Positions 45,283 through 53,389 of a DNA stretch of 64,000 bases are shown one piece after another. The DNA comes from Lachnospiraceae bacterium (GTDB taxonomy: Bacteria > Bacillota > Clostridia > Lachnospirales > Lachnospiraceae). The DNA is taken from positions 5,208,001 to 5,272,000 of the forward strand of contig AP025576.1 in assembly GCA_022845955.1 (NCBI GenBank), in the 5' to 3' direction. The translations under genes and the position numbers were made by a program. The notes under the pieces were generated by a model. It was not told the origin of the DNA. It was given only the letters and a program-made list of their open reading frames with translations, and ran no database searches. Each line of letters starts with the position of its first letter. The stretch's first letter is position 1.

Positions 45283-46614
45283 CTATGGATTTTCCACCGT
45301 CCCTATAAATACCGGCAGATTTGTATTTTCATCCACAATTGCATAAAGAAACGGACGGTCCAGAATCACTGTTTCCATTTCCTCCATTGCGCCCTCCGCC
45401 AGCATCTCCACCACCGTAGCCGCTCCGGCTTTCGTACCCAGCTCGTCCACATCAATATGTGTCTTGTGAAGGACTCTGTCGATATGGATGGTCAAATCCC
45501 CGCAGCTTCCGATTTCCGAAAAATCCGCCAGATTGCCGTCAAAGGCCAAAGGCATTCCCAGGCCGGAAAGAATATCGGACAGTTCCAGGCTCGTATCCGC
45601 CTTAAACTTTGGCATTCCTGCGGAAACAGCGGTTTCCTTTTCCCCGGTAACCGTGCGGTAAAAAGCCTCCCCGGTCAACTGATTTATGTATTCCTCCAAA
45701 GTCATCCCTTCCTCCGGCAAAAGCGCCGCAAACCGGTAGCCCGTTACATAAGGCTTGACAAAACCCGCCGCATGTTCCCCCGAGAGATAACGGGATTCTT
45801 CCGAATACATAATGGGTACCGTCGTTTCCTTTCCACCTTCTGTATAAAAGGCGGAATCGTGAACCTGATAGCTTTCATAAGGCTCTTCCCACTCCCCGTT
45901 AAAAGCTACGGCATTAACAAGATACATAATAGCCGCTTCCGGCATGTTGTCCAGGATATCGGTAACCATTCCGTCTGTGTTTTTTTCCACCCAGCGGTTC
46001 AAATCGGCGCATGTGGATTGGTTAAAAGGCGCGCCGTAGATATAGGCATCCCATTCCTCCGCATTTTTTTGCAGGAACATTTCATTAGGGACAAATTCTT
46101 CCTTGTCATTGTTAAACCAGATAGAATTGGCCACGCTCAGTTTTCCGCCTTTCCCATCCGGCAGCCTACTGCACCAGGCCGACAATTCCCTGCATCCCTG
46201 CTCCGGATCCAGTCCGGGATACATGGTTTCCCCCATTTGGCGGAGGGTTTCCTCCCCTGCACCTTGCCGGGTCATTTCCAGGGCTATCAGTACCGAAAGA
46301 GGGGAAACCATGGTATTGTTCCCCTGCGGGGTACCATTTTTCTGTTCCCTGTCTGTCCCTTCTGCATTTTGGCCGCTTCTGCTCTCTCTCAGAAGATCCA
46401 GCGAGAAATTAAGATAGGATATGGCAAACGGCTCTCCCACCAGTGCGGTATTCTCCTGCGGCGTGTTCTTACGGTATTTTTCCGTAAGATCCCTGGTGGA
46501 GGAGGAAAGGGCATCCTCTCCGCATGCGATAACGGCAGAGGCCATGCAGAGTACCAATAATACCGCTGTCAGAGAACGGACTTTTTTTCCTGTTGCATAT
46601 CGTAACTTTTTCAT
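45283..46614 (-). CDS. Serpin family lipoprotein
   Basis: 443 residues. A signal peptide with a lipobox-like end (SAVIACG) implies surface attachment. The serpin fold is complete: NNTMVSPLSVLIALEMTRQG, the breach region YLVNAVAFNGEWEEPY, the MPKFKADTSLELSDILSGLG strand and the ending DRPFLYAIVDENTNLPVFIG. The hinge ELGTKAGAATVV (391-402) has the small residues of inhibitory serpins, so it should trap a serine or cysteine protease. The scissile site lies in the following 20 residues (P1 not certain). It lies 86 bases after the Macro-domain gene in the same direction but with higher GC. Confidence 0.92.
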   Translation of the reverse strand: MKKLRYATGKKVRSLTAVLLVLCMASAVIACGEDALSSSTRDLTEKYRKNTPQENTALVGEPFAISYLNFSLDLLRESRSGQNAEGTDREQKNGTPQGNNTMVSPLSVLIALEMTRQGAGEETLRQMGETMYPGLDPEQGCRELSAWCSRLPDGKGGKLSVANSIWFNNDKEEFVPNEMFLQKNAEEWDAYIYGAPFNQSTCADLNRWVEKNTDGMVTDILDNMPEAAIMYLVNAVAFNGEWEEPYESYQVHDSAFYTEGGKETTVPIMYSEESRYLSGEHAAGFVKPYVTGYRFAALLPEEGMTLEEYINQLTGEAFYRTVTGEKETAVSAGMPKFKADTSLELSDILSGLGMPLAFDGNLADFSEIGSCGDLTIHIDRVLHKTHIDVDELGTKAGAATVVEMLAEGAMEEMETVILDRPFLYAIVDENTNLPVFIGTVENP

Positions 46615-46700
46615 AATTTTCTCCTCTCTGTAGACATCTCTCTCTTTTTCCTTACAAAAGCACCGTCACGCCACATCGATTATCAACTCATCAAAGCCCA

Positions 46701-47543
46701 CTATTTTTCAGTGTCTTTTTGTAAATTGGCTATTGAGATAACGTTTCTGAGATCTTTATATATTACAATCTTTATATTACCACGCATCTGTGTATAATGT
46801 ATCTTTATCAACGAACAAATTAGCTCCAGAAGTTGTTTCTCGCTCCTATCCAACCGGGTAAATCCGCTTCCCATAATTGGAAGAACCATTTCATACCCCT
46901 GTCCGTTTTTATCATAATAATACATTAATTTTGATATTGCCAGGCAGTAGTCTTCTAATGTACAATACGTATTTAAATTAACATCCATTTCTGTCAAGGC
47001 CAAAAGATAGTAACATGTATTCCCATAATTCAGTTCTGCAATCGTGCCAACAGGATATCGGACTTTGTTACCTTTTGATTTATATCGTACTTCTTCCCCT
47101 TTGCAGCCTTGACGCCTTAATGATTCTGTTATTTTTCCATTCAGTTCTTCTACAGACATATTTGACAGATGATCTTGTATTAATTTTCCATGTAATGAAT
47201 TTGGTGAAATTAAATCCTTAACAATTGTATCAAAACATCTGTTTACCGCTATGACTTTTATTTTAGCTTTCTCAGTAAACAAATCTCCATAACCAACAGA
47301 AAGTGTTTTCTGATTCTTATTCACAAATATCACTTTTTCCCGAATAGCCAAAGTAAATATACATGATATGATAACTACTCCAATTAAAACCAGTAAAATG
47401 CACAACGTTGCATCAAGCCAATTACTAAAGCATCCTTCAATATTAATAAATACAGAAACAAAACCCAATAATGAAAAAATTGCACCTCCAAATATTATAC
47501 AATAATGGAATATTCCGCATAGATTAATTTTAATATTCTTCAT
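46701..47543 (-). CDS. thsA: Two-TM Macro-domain effector, ThsA-like (type II Thoeris)
   Basis: 280 residues. Two membrane helices (about 12-34 and 43-67) precede a Macro-type domain (about 94-275) of the ThsA_Macro/DUF6430 kind: KVIAVNRCFDTIV, ISPNSLHGK, YPVGTIAELNYGNTCYYLLA and VLPIMGSGFTRL. In type II Thoeris such a protein binds a nucleotide signal made by a TIR partner (reported as His-ADP-ribose) and then kills the cell through its membrane segment. The TIR gene lies 34 bases upstream in the same operon. AGAGGGG precedes the ATG. The sequence is clearly AT-richer than its neighbours, which supports transfer. Confidence 0.82.
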   Translation of the reverse strand: MKNIKINLCGIFHYCIIFGGAIFSLLGFVSVFINIEGCFSNWLDATLCILLVLIGVVIISCIFTLAIREKVIFVNKNQKTLSVGYGDLFTEKAKIKVIAVNRCFDTIVKDLISPNSLHGKLIQDHLSNMSVEELNGKITESLRRQGCKGEEVRYKSKGNKVRYPVGTIAELNYGNTCYYLLALTEMDVNLNTYCTLEDYCLAISKLMYYYDKNGQGYEMVLPIMGSGFTRLDRSEKQLLELICSLIKIHYTQMRGNIKIVIYKDLRNVISIANLQKDTEK

Positions 47544-47577
47544 TTCATTTATCCCCTCTATGTGCCTTAAGATTCCT

Positions 47578-48717
47578 CTACAAAATATGAATCAATTCAT
47601 CTAGCGTATCTATAACTATTATGCTGCTTTCCTTTTTCAACATATCCCCTGCCAGACCGGCAGCCTCAGAAGATACGATCAAAAGATATATTTTCAACTC
47701 TCTTTTACGCGATTCTTCAAACAATCGATATAATTCATATCTGGTCCAGGCTTTGACTATGTATTCCTTTGATAAAAATATTACAGCTTTACTGCAGCTG
47801 TTTATTATGGTTTCCACTTGAGTCCTCAGCTGTTCCTGTTTTTTTAATTCAATATCCATCCACAACGGAAAATTATTTTTTTGCGTGTTATAGAAATCTT
47901 TGACTACACTTTCTTGTTCTGAAGCATAAGAAATAAAAATCAATGGTTCTTTTGTATATTTTCCTGCTGCATTCTCCATATATATATCTTTATCATTCAG
48001 AAGTGCTTCTAAAATAGCATCTTCTTTTTGTTCAAATGAAGATTTTTTATAATTTGTGTATACATTCAGGAATTTACCGCCATTGGTACTTTGTAAGAAA
48101 TATTTAACTTGATCCAGCGAAATATTTAGATTTGTTACATTTGTTTTTGACCATTCAACATTGGAAAATTCACCTTCACCCACCGATGTATTTTTATTAA
48201 TAACCATATCTTCCACATTCCAATTATGGGCTTCTATTTCCAGCATATTTGCACCGCAGACATTTGCCTTTCCCCAATCAGAATCTTCCATATATGACGC
48301 TAATAAATGCGAATCAGAAAAATCCGCTTCCCTGCAGCTGCAATGCCTAAAGCAAGCGCATTCCATCATCGCCTTATGAAAAACAGCATGATCCAAACAG
48401 CAATATGTAAACTCAACGGCATCCATATTTGAGTTTTGAAAGTTTGTATACTCAAAGTTACAGTCTGAAAAAATAAAATCACTAAAATCCAAATTACTTA
48501 AATCTTCTTTTGATAAATTATATTTTTCATGTTTTTGGCCAACCATCTTCATTATTGTAACAAATTTAACCTTATTTGAAGCTTCTATTATTGCTTTATC
48601 CTGATTAGCAATCTTCAATTTATGAAAGGTTTTCATCATGTTGGCAGCGGTCTTTTCAGAAATTTCTGTTTCACCTAAAACGTCATTAAACTCTGTTACA
48701 TCCCTATTTATCTTCAT
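47578..48717 (-). CDS. thsB: Pentapeptide-repeat protein with C-terminal TIR domain, ThsB-like
   Basis: 379 residues. A helical N-terminus (1-60) leads to a pentapeptide-repeat region (about 67-165, possibly to 205), for example LSNLDFSDFIFSDCNFEYTN and ANVCGANM. The last 120 residues are a TIR domain: PLIFISYASEQ (257 on), a WMDIELKKQEQL loop, AVIFLSKEYIVKAWTRYEL with likely catalytic Glu328. TIR domains make nucleotide immune signals from NAD. Standard ThsB proteins are small TIR-only or TIR plus short extension; I know of no described pentapeptide version. The repeat domain is a candidate infection sensor. The gene is AT-rich, with AAGAGGAAGAG upstream. Confidence 0.82.
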   Translation of the reverse strand: MKINRDVTEFNDVLGETEISEKTAANMMKTFHKLKIANQDKAIIEASNKVKFVTIMKMVGQKHEKYNLSKEDLSNLDFSDFIFSDCNFEYTNFQNSNMDAVEFTYCCLDHAVFHKAMMECACFRHCSCREADFSDSHLLASYMEDSDWGKANVCGANMLEIEAHNWNVEDMVINKNTSVGEGEFSNVEWSKTNVTNLNISLDQVKYFLQSTNGGKFLNVYTNYKKSSFEQKEDAILEALLNDKDIYMENAAGKYTKEPLIFISYASEQESVVKDFYNTQKNNFPLWMDIELKKQEQLRTQVETIINSCSKAVIFLSKEYIVKAWTRYELYRLFEESRKRELKIYLLIVSSEAAGLAGDMLKKESSIIVIDTLDELIHIL

Positions 48718-48753
48718 TCCAAAACTCTTCCTCTTATTTTACAGATGTTTCAT

Positions 48754-48800
48754 AAACGGAATTCATTTCCGTATTCCATCCGCAATTGGAAATGAGCCAC
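48754..48800 (-). pseudogene. Relic of the phospholipase C-like gene start; right direct repeat
   Basis: Bases 48754-48787 match 45142-45175 at 32 of 34 positions. On the minus strand they still read as the family's opening IADGIRK, then hit a stop, then IPF. The copy is truncated and not expressed. It marks the upstream edge of the AT-rich Thoeris-like block. Confidence 0.65.
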
Positions 48801-48917
48801 TCCGGTAAAATAAATTCATCCTGTCTGTGCCGGATGCGGCTATGTCTGTGGAAACAGAAAGTGCAAGTATACCTGTAATCTTTATTATAATCGGTGTTGA
48901 AACCATATGTCTACTTA

Positions 48918-48957
48918 ATTTGCCCATTTGCCTCAAGTATGTTGACTTTAGGCAAAT
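48918..48957. promoter_or_regulatory. Candidate operator upstream of deoC
   Basis: ATTTGCC occurs at 48918 and 48926 and inverted (GGCAAAT) at 48951-48957. These half-sites bracket and overlap the deoC -35 region, fitting repressor binding, perhaps by the DeoR-type protein encoded just beyond deoC. Confidence 0.45.
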
Positions 48958-48970
48958 AATAATATAAAAT
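48942..48970 (+). promoter_or_regulatory. deoC: deoC promoter (TTGACT-N17-TAAAAT)
   Basis: TTGACT at 48942-48947 and TAAAAT at 48965-48970 with a 17-base spacer, about 60 bases before the deoC ATG, in a very AT-rich stretch. Confidence 0.6.
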
Positions 48971-49030
48971 AATAAACGATAACAAACAATATAAAACAAT
49001 ATAATTCAACAATCACACAAAGGAGACATT

Positions 49031-49723
49031 ATGAACAGCAACACCTTAACAAGAGATGAATTATGTTCCTTGTTCGACCACACGAATCTCAAACCTTATG
49101 CAGACCGTCCCCTGTTTGAACAGCTCTGCCGTGAAGCTTCTGAGAACCACTTTGCCATGGTTGCCATTAATTCCGCCCCCGTTTCCTTGTGCAAACAGCT
49201 TTTAAAGGGCAGCGGTGTACACGTGGGAGCCGCAATTTCTTTCCCTCTGGGGCAGACTACCCTGGAAACCAAGGTTTATGAAACACAGCAGGCAATCGGT
49301 GATGGAGCCGATGAAATTGATTATGTAATAAATATTGGCGAGCTTAAAAACGGAAATACCGATTATATCCGCCGGGAAATGGAAGCGATTGTAAGCATCT
49401 GCCGCAGCCGCGGAGTCCTTTCCAAAGTGATCTTTGAGAACTGTTATCTTACGAAAGAAGAAATAATCAGCGTAGCGTCCATCGCCCGTGAGGTTCATCC
49501 TGATTTCATTAAAACCAGCACCGGTTTCGGCACATCGGGCGCTTTGCCTGAGGATGTGCGTCTGATGAAGGATATCGTGGGAGCCGGGGTAAAGGTGAAA
49601 GCTGCCGGAGGTATCCGTTCCTGGGAAACCTGCAAAGCTATGATAGATGCCGGTGCGGAACGGATCGGTACAAGCAGCAGCTTTAAAATACTGGAAGAAT
49701 TCGATAAGGAACGCCATTGTTAA
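49031..49723 (+). CDS. deoC: Deoxyribose-phosphate aldolase
   Basis: 230 residues. A class I aldolase that splits 2-deoxyribose 5-phosphate into glyceraldehyde 3-phosphate and acetaldehyde. The Schiff-base Lys lies in IKTSTGFGTSGA, the second Lys in VKVKAAGGIRSWE, and the phosphate site is GAERIGTSS. AAAGGAGA precedes the ATG. It faces a DeoR-type regulator across a shared terminator and lies beside an FGGY kinase locus instead of the usual nucleoside genes (deoD, pdp, cdd), so it may serve another deoxysugar. Confidence 0.95.
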   Translation: MNSNTLTRDELCSLFDHTNLKPYADRPLFEQLCREASENHFAMVAINSAPVSLCKQLLKGSGVHVGAAISFPLGQTTLETKVYETQQAIGDGADEIDYVINIGELKNGNTDYIRREMEAIVSICRSRGVLSKVIFENCYLTKEEIISVASIAREVHPDFIKTSTGFGTSGALPEDVRLMKDIVGAGVKVKAAGGIRSWETCKAMIDAGAERIGTSSSFKILEEFDKERHC

Positions 49724-49741
49724 CACACCTTCACAGCAGAA

Positions 49742-49790
49742 AAAGCCGCCGGATAAGATGAGTATTCCTCTTATCCGGCGGCTTTCTATT
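49742..49790. terminator. Bidirectional terminator between deoC and the DeoR gene
   Basis: Perfect 17-bp arms (49742-49758 and 49769-49785) with AAA before and a T-rich TTTCTATTTT after. It serves the convergent deoC and deoR-type genes. Confidence 0.88.
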
Positions 49791-49840
49791 TTACATTTTT
49801 ACGGTCTGCCATACCCAAATCCGGGAAAGAATCTGCAAAC

Positions 49841-50626
49841 TCAGGCAAGCTCCACTTTTATTCCCTTCATCCTTGCATTTTCCACGAAATTTTCATCCGC
49901 CCCGCTGTCCGTGATAATCACATCCGCTTCCTCCAGTTCGGCAAATTTCGCAAAGGACACAAAATTAATTTTATCCCTGTCAGCCAGCACAATCACCTGT
50001 TTGGCATTATTCATAAGTACCCGTTTAATTGTTCCTGTTTCGAATTTCGGAGTACTCATCCCCTTCTCGCAGTGAATCCCGTTTACAGCGATAAAGGCTA
50101 CATCCACATTCAAATCCTTCAATGCATTTTGGGCAAGATCGCCAATTGTATAGTGGAAACCCTTCCTGAGCTGTCCCCCGGCAATAATCACACTGACATC
50201 CGTACTGTTATCCAGGCAGGATGCTATATTCAAATCGTGGGTCACCACAGTCAGTTCCCGGAACGGGGCAAGAAGCTTGGCAACCTCCAGACAGGTCGTC
50301 CCGGCATCCAGGGCAATAGAGGCACCTTCTTTAATATATCTCAGCGCCGCTTTTGCAATAGCCTTCTTCTGATCCACACGGATAACTTCTTTTTCAACCG
50401 TGTTCAGTTCAAAATTAACGCTTGATTTCTGGAGCGCCCCGCCATGTGTCCGTTCCAGAAGGCCGAATTCTGCCAATTCCCGCAGATCATTTCTGATTGT
50501 CGCAGAGGAGACTGCGAATTTTTCGCACAATTCATTAACGGTAGCCTTGGTATTGCGGTTTACAATATCCACTATCATTTTTTTTCGTTCTTCAGCAAAA
50601 ATGCCTTCATCTCCTGCTAATCCCAT
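49841..50626 (-). CDS. DeoR/GlpR family transcriptional repressor
   Basis: 261 residues. The N-terminal DeoR helix-turn-helix reads ATVNELCEKFAVSSATIRNDL, followed by the LERTHGGAL hinge and a sugar-phosphate isomerase-like effector domain with ALDAGTTCLEVAKLL and VIVLADRDKI. Such repressors respond to phosphorylated sugars. It lies downstream of, and parallel to, the FGGY-kinase end of the carbohydrate operon and converges on deoC. It probably controls one or both; the inducer is unknown. Confidence 0.92.
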   Translation of the reverse strand: MGLAGDEGIFAEERKKMIVDIVNRNTKATVNELCEKFAVSSATIRNDLRELAEFGLLERTHGGALQKSSVNFELNTVEKEVIRVDQKKAIAKAALRYIKEGASIALDAGTTCLEVAKLLAPFRELTVVTHDLNIASCLDNSTDVSVIIAGGQLRKGFHYTIGDLAQNALKDLNVDVAFIAVNGIHCEKGMSTPKFETGTIKRVLMNNAKQVIVLADRDKINFVSFAKFAELEEADVIITDSGADENFVENARMKGIKVELA

Positions 50627-50712
50627 CCCGTCACCTCTGTTCCCTAATTCATTCCTGTTTTTAATCTATCATAGCAGGCAGATTTTTACAACAACAGATA
50701 TGTCCTTCGGTT

Positions 50713-50758
50713 GCAGATAAAAAAGTTTGGTGTCCCCCGCCCCAACTTTTTTATCTGC
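50713..50758 (-). terminator. Terminator of the carbohydrate operon
   Basis: Perfect 15-bp arms (GCAGATAAAAAAGTT and AACTTTTTTATCTGC) around a 16-base C-rich loop. It follows the FGGY kinase stop and precedes the DeoR gene start. Confidence 0.7.
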
Positions 50759-50773
50759 ACCCATGTCCTTCTT

Positions 50774-52279
50774 CTATATATCAAGTATACCGTGCATCGA
50801 ATCCCTGAGCCTGCGGTATCTTTCTTTCAGATAGTGATACACTTCTGTTTTTTCTCTGTCAGGAAGAAAAAGTTCTCCCGCCTCTATATTTTCGCCGGCA
50901 GTTTTCCCCATATTTTCAAATATGCCCAAGCCTTTTCCTGCCAGAATTGCCGTTCCCCATAGTGCGCTGTCCTTTCGGTTCAGTTTCTGAAAGGGACGTC
51001 CGGTAACATCGGCAAGCATTTGTGCCCATAAGCGGGAGCTTGCCCCGCCTCCTGTTAATTTGCATTCCCGTTTGGGACATTCCGGATAATTTGTTTCGAT
51101 GCTGTCAATGGTAAAGGCCAAATCAAAGGAAAAACTCTCCAGCAGGGCACGGTAAAAATGTTCCGGCCGGTGCGTCCAGTCGTATCCTATCCACATTCCT
51201 TTCAGCCCGCCGTCAAAAGGCATGGCACTTCCGCCCAGCAGTCCTACCGCAGCGAGTCCGTCACAGCCCGGATGTACCAGTGCCGCCCTGGCATCCAGTT
51301 CCTGAAAATCAGACATTCCCGCCGTTTTTCCAAAATTATCAAGGAACCATTTCAGCGTAATTCCGGAACCCGGAATGTATTTGTGTGCAATGCTTGTTTT
51401 CCCGTCCGCACCAATCAGCCCATCATAGTTCCTGCATACGGTATCGGGTCTGTACTCGCCCACAACACTGCTGAAACCGCCATAGGAGGACGCCTCAAAT
51501 ATCATGTCCCCTTCCCGGCATACGGCGGCTCCCACACAGCCCGCTATCTTATCTCCTGCGCCCGCCACCAGCGGAATCCCCGCCGGCAGGCCCAAAACCG
51601 CCGCCATCTCCGGCTGCAGATATGCACAGATCTGCGCGGATTCCACGATGCGCGGAAGCATCCCGGGATCTACCTTTAACCCGGAACAGATTTCTTCCGA
51701 CCAACTCCCCGCCCGGATATCTGCCAGACCGCTCCAGGTAATGAGGGAATAATCAATAATGGCATCATCGATTTTTAAACCGCCCAATTTACCGAGGCAA
51801 TACCCATTAAGCATCATATATTTTGCAATTTTTCCTGATTCACAGGGGAATTCGGTTCTGAACCATTCCAATTTGGGAGCCATAAGCGGTGCATTGGTCC
51901 CCCCATGGAGTAAAAAATCATCTCCGAATTTTTCCTGCTGCTTCTTAGCATATGGGATATAACGGGTGTCCAGGGAACAGGACCAGCCGGTCATGTCATT
52001 CCAGTCTTTGTCCACCCCCATAAATCCTGCCATCTGTCCGGTAAAAGAAATGGCTTCCAAATCTTCGGCAGCCTTCGGCGTTTTATTGATAACTGCCGTC
52101 ATACAGGTAAGTACCGTGGAAAAAAGTTCTTCTCCCTTCTGCAGAAAGATTCCCGGTTCCGGCTGTCTGCAGATCGTATTTCTTAATTCCTGAGCGATGC
52201 AGTTCCCGTGAAGGTCATATATCCCTGCTTTAATGAAGCTTGTCCCCAAATCAACCGCCATTAAAAGTGTTTTTTCCAC
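50774..52279 (-). CDS. FGGY family carbohydrate kinase
   Basis: 501 residues, the typical length. The N-terminal half opens with the phosphate-1 motif MAVDLGTSFIKAGIYD. The FGGY-type signature and ATP-binding region sit in the C-terminal half, with KRECKLTGGGASSRLWAQML and GTAILAGKGLG. It phosphorylates a pentulose, hexulose or polyol. It starts at GTG with GGGGGTGT just upstream, and is the last gene of the minus-strand operon. Xylulokinase-like by sequence, but the substrate cannot be fixed from the cluster. Confidence 0.9.
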   Translation of the reverse strand: MEKTLLMAVDLGTSFIKAGIYDLHGNCIAQELRNTICRQPEPGIFLQKGEELFSTVLTCMTAVINKTPKAAEDLEAISFTGQMAGFMGVDKDWNDMTGWSCSLDTRYIPYAKKQQEKFGDDFLLHGGTNAPLMAPKLEWFRTEFPCESGKIAKYMMLNGYCLGKLGGLKIDDAIIDYSLITWSGLADIRAGSWSEEICSGLKVDPGMLPRIVESAQICAYLQPEMAAVLGLPAGIPLVAGAGDKIAGCVGAAVCREGDMIFEASSYGGFSSVVGEYRPDTVCRNYDGLIGADGKTSIAHKYIPGSGITLKWFLDNFGKTAGMSDFQELDARAALVHPGCDGLAAVGLLGGSAMPFDGGLKGMWIGYDWTHRPEHFYRALLESFSFDLAFTIDSIETNYPECPKRECKLTGGGASSRLWAQMLADVTGRPFQKLNRKDSALWGTAILAGKGLGIFENMGKTAGENIEAGELFLPDREKTEVYHYLKERYRRLRDSMHGILDI

Positions 52280-52317
52280 ACCACACCCCCATTAACCCGC
52301 CTTACGTTCCCTTACGG

Positions 52318-52355
52318 CCTGCGCAGTAAATGCACAGACCTACCTGAAATGTTAC
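52318..52355. repeat. Repeat element overlapping the dehydrogenase stop codon
   Basis: On the minus strand it reads GTAACATTTCAG, then TCTGTGCATTTACTGCGCAG. The central part matches the composite repeat at 23178 (CTGTGCATTTACTG) and the sequence near 42327. The GTAAC end overlaps the last codons of the zinc dehydrogenase gene. Confidence 0.5.
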
Positions 52356-53389
52356 ATACAAATTACATTTTTCAGGCCATCGGCTGCACATGCACAGTGA
52401 AAGCCTTCCTGAATATCATCCAGCATAAATCTTCGTGTAATCAGTTTATCCACATCCAGAAGGCCTGCTTCCACAAATCCCAGTGCCTGTTTAAACTGGA
52501 ACAGGCTTGCTCTTGTTGTTCCGGTTACCGCTAACTGTTTGTAGTGGATTAGGTTTGTATTCAACTCCACCCGTTTTTTTTCCTCCGGAAGTCCTCCAAA
52601 AAAACAAATACGCCCATAATTTGCAGCGAGTTCCAGTGCCTGCTGCTGGGCAGAAGGCACCGGGCAGGCTGTAATCACCACATCAGCTCCTTTATGTGCG
52701 GTTTCCTTCATGACGGTTTCTTTTGGGTCATTCCTTATTGTGAGAAATGAAGAATCGATTCTCCTGCATTCCTCAAGTCTGGCAGCACTGATGTCATTCA
52801 CCATGACCTTTCCTGCACCGGACATCTTTGCCATCATGGCGTGCATAATCCCGATAGGCCCCGCGCCGATAACCAGCACCGTATCCCCGGGCCTGATACG
52901 GCATTGGCTGCTCCCGTTATACACACAGGAAAGGGCTTCCGTAATCGCTGCTTCTTCAAAGGATATCTTTCCTTTCATCTCCACCATATTCCCGGCCCGT
53001 ACCGCGGCTGCCGGAATTCTTACATATTCGGCAAATCCGCCGTTAAGGTTAATGCCCAACGCCCGGTAACCGCTGCACATATGGCTGTTTCCGCGTATAC
53101 AATCATCGCAGATGCCGCATCCCATATTAGGTGCCACAGCCACTCTCATCCCCTCTTTATAATGTGTGACATCCTTTCCCGCCTTCTCAATGATACCTGC
53201 CATCTCATGACCTATAATCAGGGGATTTTCTTCTGATACGCCAGGTGCACCGTTTTTGTACATCCGCACATCCGTCCCGCAGATTGCAGCGCTTTTTACG
53301 CGGACAAGCACCTCATCATCCCCGATTTCGGGGACAGGTACCTCCATAAGGGTTAACTTTTCTTTTCCATATAAAAACGCAGCCTTCAC
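52352..53389 (-). CDS. Zinc-dependent medium-chain alcohol/polyol dehydrogenase
   Basis: 345 residues. The catalytic zinc ligands are C37 in AAICGTDVRM, the GHE motif (IIGHEMAGIIE) and the later Glu. A structural zinc is carried by four Cys in MGCGICDDCIRGNSHMC. The NAD-binding motif is VIGAGPIGIM. It is related to sorbitol and threonine dehydrogenases. Translation starts at a GTG that overlaps the stop of the Gfo/Idh gene (GTGA), so the two oxidoreductases are made together and probably act on successive forms of the same sugar. Confidence 0.9.
   Translation of the reverse strand: MKAAFLYGKEKLTLMEVPVPEIGDDEVLVRVKSAAICGTDVRMYKNGAPGVSEENPLIIGHEMAGIIEKAGKDVTHYKEGMRVAVAPNMGCGICDDCIRGNSHMCSGYRALGINLNGGFAEYVRIPAAAVRAGNMVEMKGKISFEEAAITEALSCVYNGSSQCRIRPGDTVLVIGAGPIGIMHAMMAKMSGAGKVMVNDISAARLEECRRIDSSFLTIRNDPKETVMKETAHKGADVVITACPVPSAQQQALELAANYGRICFFGGLPEEKKRVELNTNLIHYKQLAVTGTTRASLFQFKQALGFVEAGLLDVDKLITRRFMLDDIQEGFHCACAADGLKNVICM

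Noticed and set aside
48763-48999. A 78-codon minus-strand frame upstream of the TIR gene
   Set aside because: It spans an AT-rich promoter region and ends in the relic of the phospholipase C-like gene. No ribosome site was seen, so it is treated as relic plus regulatory DNA.
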